DNA of 64,000 nt from Candidatus Nitrosymbiomonas proteolyticus (GTDB lineage: Bacteria > Armatimonadota > Fimbriimonadia > Fimbriimonadales > Fimbriimonadaceae): the NCBI GenBank assembly GCA_017347465.1, contig AP021858.1, positions 2,064,472-2,128,471 of the forward strand, written 5' to 3'. A model generated the notes under the pieces. The model made no database searches and was not told the origin of the DNA. It saw nothing but the letters and a program-made list of their open reading frames with translations. This document shows, one piece after another, positions 61,946-64,000 of the stretch (its first letter is position 1; every line of letters starts with the position of its first letter). A program made the translations under genes and the position numbers.

Positions 61946-64000
61946 TTGGGGTCTCACCGGTCCATTGAGAGTAATCGACAATAAGTTTCACTCTACCTTC
62001 ATGCTTGCCGATCCTATCAATCCACTCTTTGTCAGCATGCCCGATGTCAATGCATCCTATACTACCCTTGTTATCACCCCCGTGAAGAAACATCCCTTTC
62101 CTTCCGAAAGTATCGGTGTTCTTGCCTGGATGGATAGGAATAATGCGATCTCCCCAAGCGACAGGATCGAGTACTTCACCCATGCCGAATAGCCGACCAA
62201 AGACGTTGTACTTTGAGGTAGTATATCGATCTTCATCGGGGTCCAGATAGTACTCTCCCTCGGGAATGGGACCGCGATCTTTCGTTACCTGATCCTCCCG
62301 CCTGGAACCCGGAACCCCCGATACTCCATCGGTTATATCAACAAGCTTCCCATTGTCATCAAACCACTTGAGCTTCTTTCCATTGAAAACTAGAGTATGC
62401 AAGCCATCAGAGTCTACTGCCATGCCCGGATTATTCTCACAATACCCATACCAGTTTCTCCCATCCTTCACTGGGTCACGGGTCAGGAACCTCCCCGTCG
62501 AGGAATCGTAATATCTATGCCCCAGGAGCTTGAGGCCGGAGTCGGGGTCTTCTTGGTAACCCCAGGCCCCTGCGAAGCCAAAGGGGGTAGGCGTGCTACC
62601 GGAGGAGTTCGTGAGGAGTCCGAAGGCGTCGTACTGCCGCGTGTCTGTGGTGCTTTGGTTCGTGTCGGTAAGGCGTTCGATCGTGCCCAATCGGTCGTGG
62701 TGATAGAACTTGGTTACGCTCGACCTGCGTTCCGAAATTCCCGGCGTGTACACCGCTTCACCATCCGAGAGCACGGGGTCTGTCACATACGCCCCGTCTC
62801 TGAGGTAGGTCCTGGTTCCGGTTGAATCCACCTTGCTCACCCTGGTATCGAGTCCATTGTACGCGAAAGTGTTCGTCGATTGGCTAGGATATGTGATCTG
62901 CGTGATCCGGGATTCATAATCGTAGGCGAGCGTGGTCGTGTCGTTCCCGACGGTGACCGCCGTGGTCCTCCCCGCCGCGTCGTAGGTGAATGACTTCACC
63001 GTATTCCCGCCTTGGGTGATGCTGGTGAGCTTATCGGCATCGTCCACCACGTAGCTCTGCGTCGTGCCGTTCAGCGTCTTCGAGGTCCGGTTCCCGTTCG
63101 CATCATAGGTATAGCTCGCCGAATACCCGTTTCTGACCTCAGAAACCAACTGGTCGATGTCGTCGTATGCGTACTCCGTCGTCACCGAGTTCACGGTCTT
63201 TTCCACCAGGTTCCCCGCCGCGTCATATTCGTAGCTTTCCGACGAAATGGTCGAGTGCGCAGAGGTCTTGTGAGCGATGCTCGTGACCCGGTTCCTCACG
63301 TCGTATCCCGTGACCGTGTAGGCCCCGCTATCGAAGGTGCGCTGAGTCTCCCGCCCCCCGGCGTCATACGCAAAGGCCGTGACCTCTTCGAACGGGTTCT
63401 CCAGGCTCACCAGCCGCCCGGCGTCGTCGTAGGTGTACGTGGTCGCCCCCACCCCGTCCACGTCCATGCTCGTTCTTCGCCCGGCGCCATCGTAGGCGTA
63501 GGCGATCTCGCCTTCGGGGGTCTCCAGCAGCGTGAGCTGCGAAGCGGCGTCGTAGGTCCAGTTCGTCGTGCCCGTGGCGTCGGTCATCTGGGCGCGCCGC
63601 CCGGCGAAGTCGTAGCTGAAGGCCGTGTCGGTTCCGGTGGGGTAGTCGACCCCCGTCATGCGCCCCGCGTCGTCGTAGGCGTAAGAGACGGTCTGCGAAA
63701 GCGGGTTGGTGTAGGCCGACACCTGCCCGTTGCCGTTGTAGCTCCAGGTCTCGACCGAGCTGTCTGCCAGCGTGAGGGTGTAGACCTCGCCCCTTGCGGT
63801 GTAGGCGTAGTTGCGGGTCTTGCCGCGCCCGTTGGTGACGCTGGTGAGCCACCCGTTCGAGTTGTAGGCGTAGGTCTCAGACTCTTCCTCGGCGTTCGTG
63901 ACCTGGGTGAGCCGCCCCGCATCGTCGTAGGCATACGAGGTGACCTTGCCCCGCTCATTGGTGACGCTGGTGATCCTCCCCACCTCGTTGTAGGAGCGAA
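61932..64000 (-). CDS. Rhs repeat protein with DUF2778-type tip, 5' end beyond the window
   Basis: About 689 residues are visible and the frame runs off the right edge (RSYNEVGRITSV at the end). YD repeats such as YAYDDAGRLTQVTNAEEESETY, WTYDAASQLTLLETP and YDYESRITQITYPSQS cover most of it, followed by LKLLGHRYYDSSTGRFLTRDP. The tip has LVFNGKKLKWFDDNGKLVD, GPIPEGEYYLDPDEDRY and KGMFLHGGDNKGSIGCIDIG, a DUF2778/L,D-transpeptidase-like domain related to tip B. Rhs shells encapsulate a C-terminal toxin for contact-dependent killing. How it is exported cannot be seen here. Confidence 0.88.
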   Translation of the reverse strand, partial: RSYNEVGRITSVTNERGKVTSYAYDDAGRLTQVTNAEEESETYAYNSNGWLTSVTNGRGKTRNYAYTARGEVYTLTLADSSVETWSYNGNGQVSAYTNPLSQTVSYAYDDAGRMTGVDYPTGTDTAFSYDFAGRRAQMTDATGTTNWTYDAASQLTLLETPEGEIAYAYDGAGRRTSMDVDGVGATTYTYDDAGRLVSLENPFEEVTAFAYDAGGRETQRTFDSGAYTVTGYDVRNRVTSIAHKTSAHSTISSESYEYDAAGNLVEKTVNSVTTEYAYDDIDQLVSEVRNGYSASYTYDANGNRTSKTLNGTTQSYVVDDADKLTSITQGGNTVKSFTYDAAGRTTAVTVGNDTTTLAYDYESRITQITYPSQSTNTFAYNGLDTRVSKVDSTGTRTYLRDGAYVTDPVLSDGEAVYTPGISERRSSVTKFYHHDRLGTIERLTDTNQSTTDTRQYDAFGLLTNSSGSTPTPFGFAGAWGYQEDPDSGLKLLGHRYYDSSTGRFLTRDPVKDGRNWYGYCENNPGMAVDSDGLHTLVFNGKKLKWFDDNGKLVDITDGVSGVPGSRREDQVTKDRGPIPEGEYYLDPDEDRYTTSKYNVFGRLFGMGEVLDPVAWGDRIIPIHPGKNTDTFGRKGMFLHGGDNKGSIGCIDIGHADKEWIDRIGKHEGRVKLIVDYSQWTGETPSGKW

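Overview
The window looks like chromosomal DNA of a GC-rich, diderm environmental bacterium. The best guess is Armatimonadota (Fimbriimonadia-like). The evidence is three prepilin-like proteins with the [17 protein letters not shown]...FPVFAQAK N-terminus and a late DGH motif, several PEP-CTERM proteins, Kdo synthesis (kdsA, so an LPS-type outer membrane), FeoAB, and a cobalamin adenosyltransferase. The lineage is inferred from protein style, not from a marker gene. No rRNA, tRNA or CRISPR array was seen.

Layout: 0-2.7 kb, the end of a glycogen-debranching enzyme overlapping a Gfo/Idh/MocA oxidoreductase and an aldo/keto reductase. 3-5.5 kb, prepilin-like protein, small lipoprotein, purF. 5.5-9.9 kb, an accessory stretch of repeats with a truncated IS256-type transposase. 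10-15 kb (minus strand), DUF4870, feoAB, a LolA-like protein, cobalamin adenosyltransferase and WecG/TagA. 15-21 kb (plus), a second prepilin, sdhB, dsbD-kdsA and a PEP-CTERM protein. 21-25 kb (minus), a metzincin-like secreted protein, an acetyl-xylan-esterase-like hydrolase and a NIL protein. 25-30.5 kb, a short leuA, a second repeat block, an EVE protein, pgk and a third prepilin. 30.6-44 kb (minus), pstB-aroC, DUF4139, dapA, cmk-aroA, UPF0182, an HDAC-family protein and a BNR-repeat protein. 44-52.5 kb, small lipoproteins, an RluA/RluD-type enzyme, groES-groEL behind a CIRCE-like site, MOSC, an aldehyde dehydrogenase, a PEP-CTERM repeat protein and an ankyrin protein.

The most notable locus is 52.8-54.3 kb. 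A MerR regulator fused to a thioredoxin-like CxxC domain is followed by a GDCCVxC-family gene and, convergently, by an AhpD-like peroxidase gene. Both of the latter are interrupted by exactly one in-frame TGA, at a position where the family has cysteine, and each TGA is followed at the right distance by a small hairpin with G or GU in its loop. I read them as two adjacent selenoprotein genes in a MerR-associated redox or metal-response module.

From 55.3 kb to the right edge lies a mobile region. Two IS3-family (IS407-like) copies of 1,227 bp in opposite orientation have each inserted with their own 4-bp target duplication, one into a dsrE-like gene and one into an orphan Rhs gene. On the minus strand a long Rhs gene (running off the edge) is followed by alternating immunity-type membrane genes and orphan Rhs tips, a polymorphic-toxin array with two DUF2778/L,D-transpeptidase-like tips and one HExxH tip.

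Three further genome-level patterns are visible: a large composite intergenic repeat present as inverted copies at about 8-9.8 kb and 26.4-27.5 kb, a 69-bp (23-codon) tandem repeat inside it, and a recurrent TANNNT box 6-10 bp before start codons that suggests leaderless transcription.
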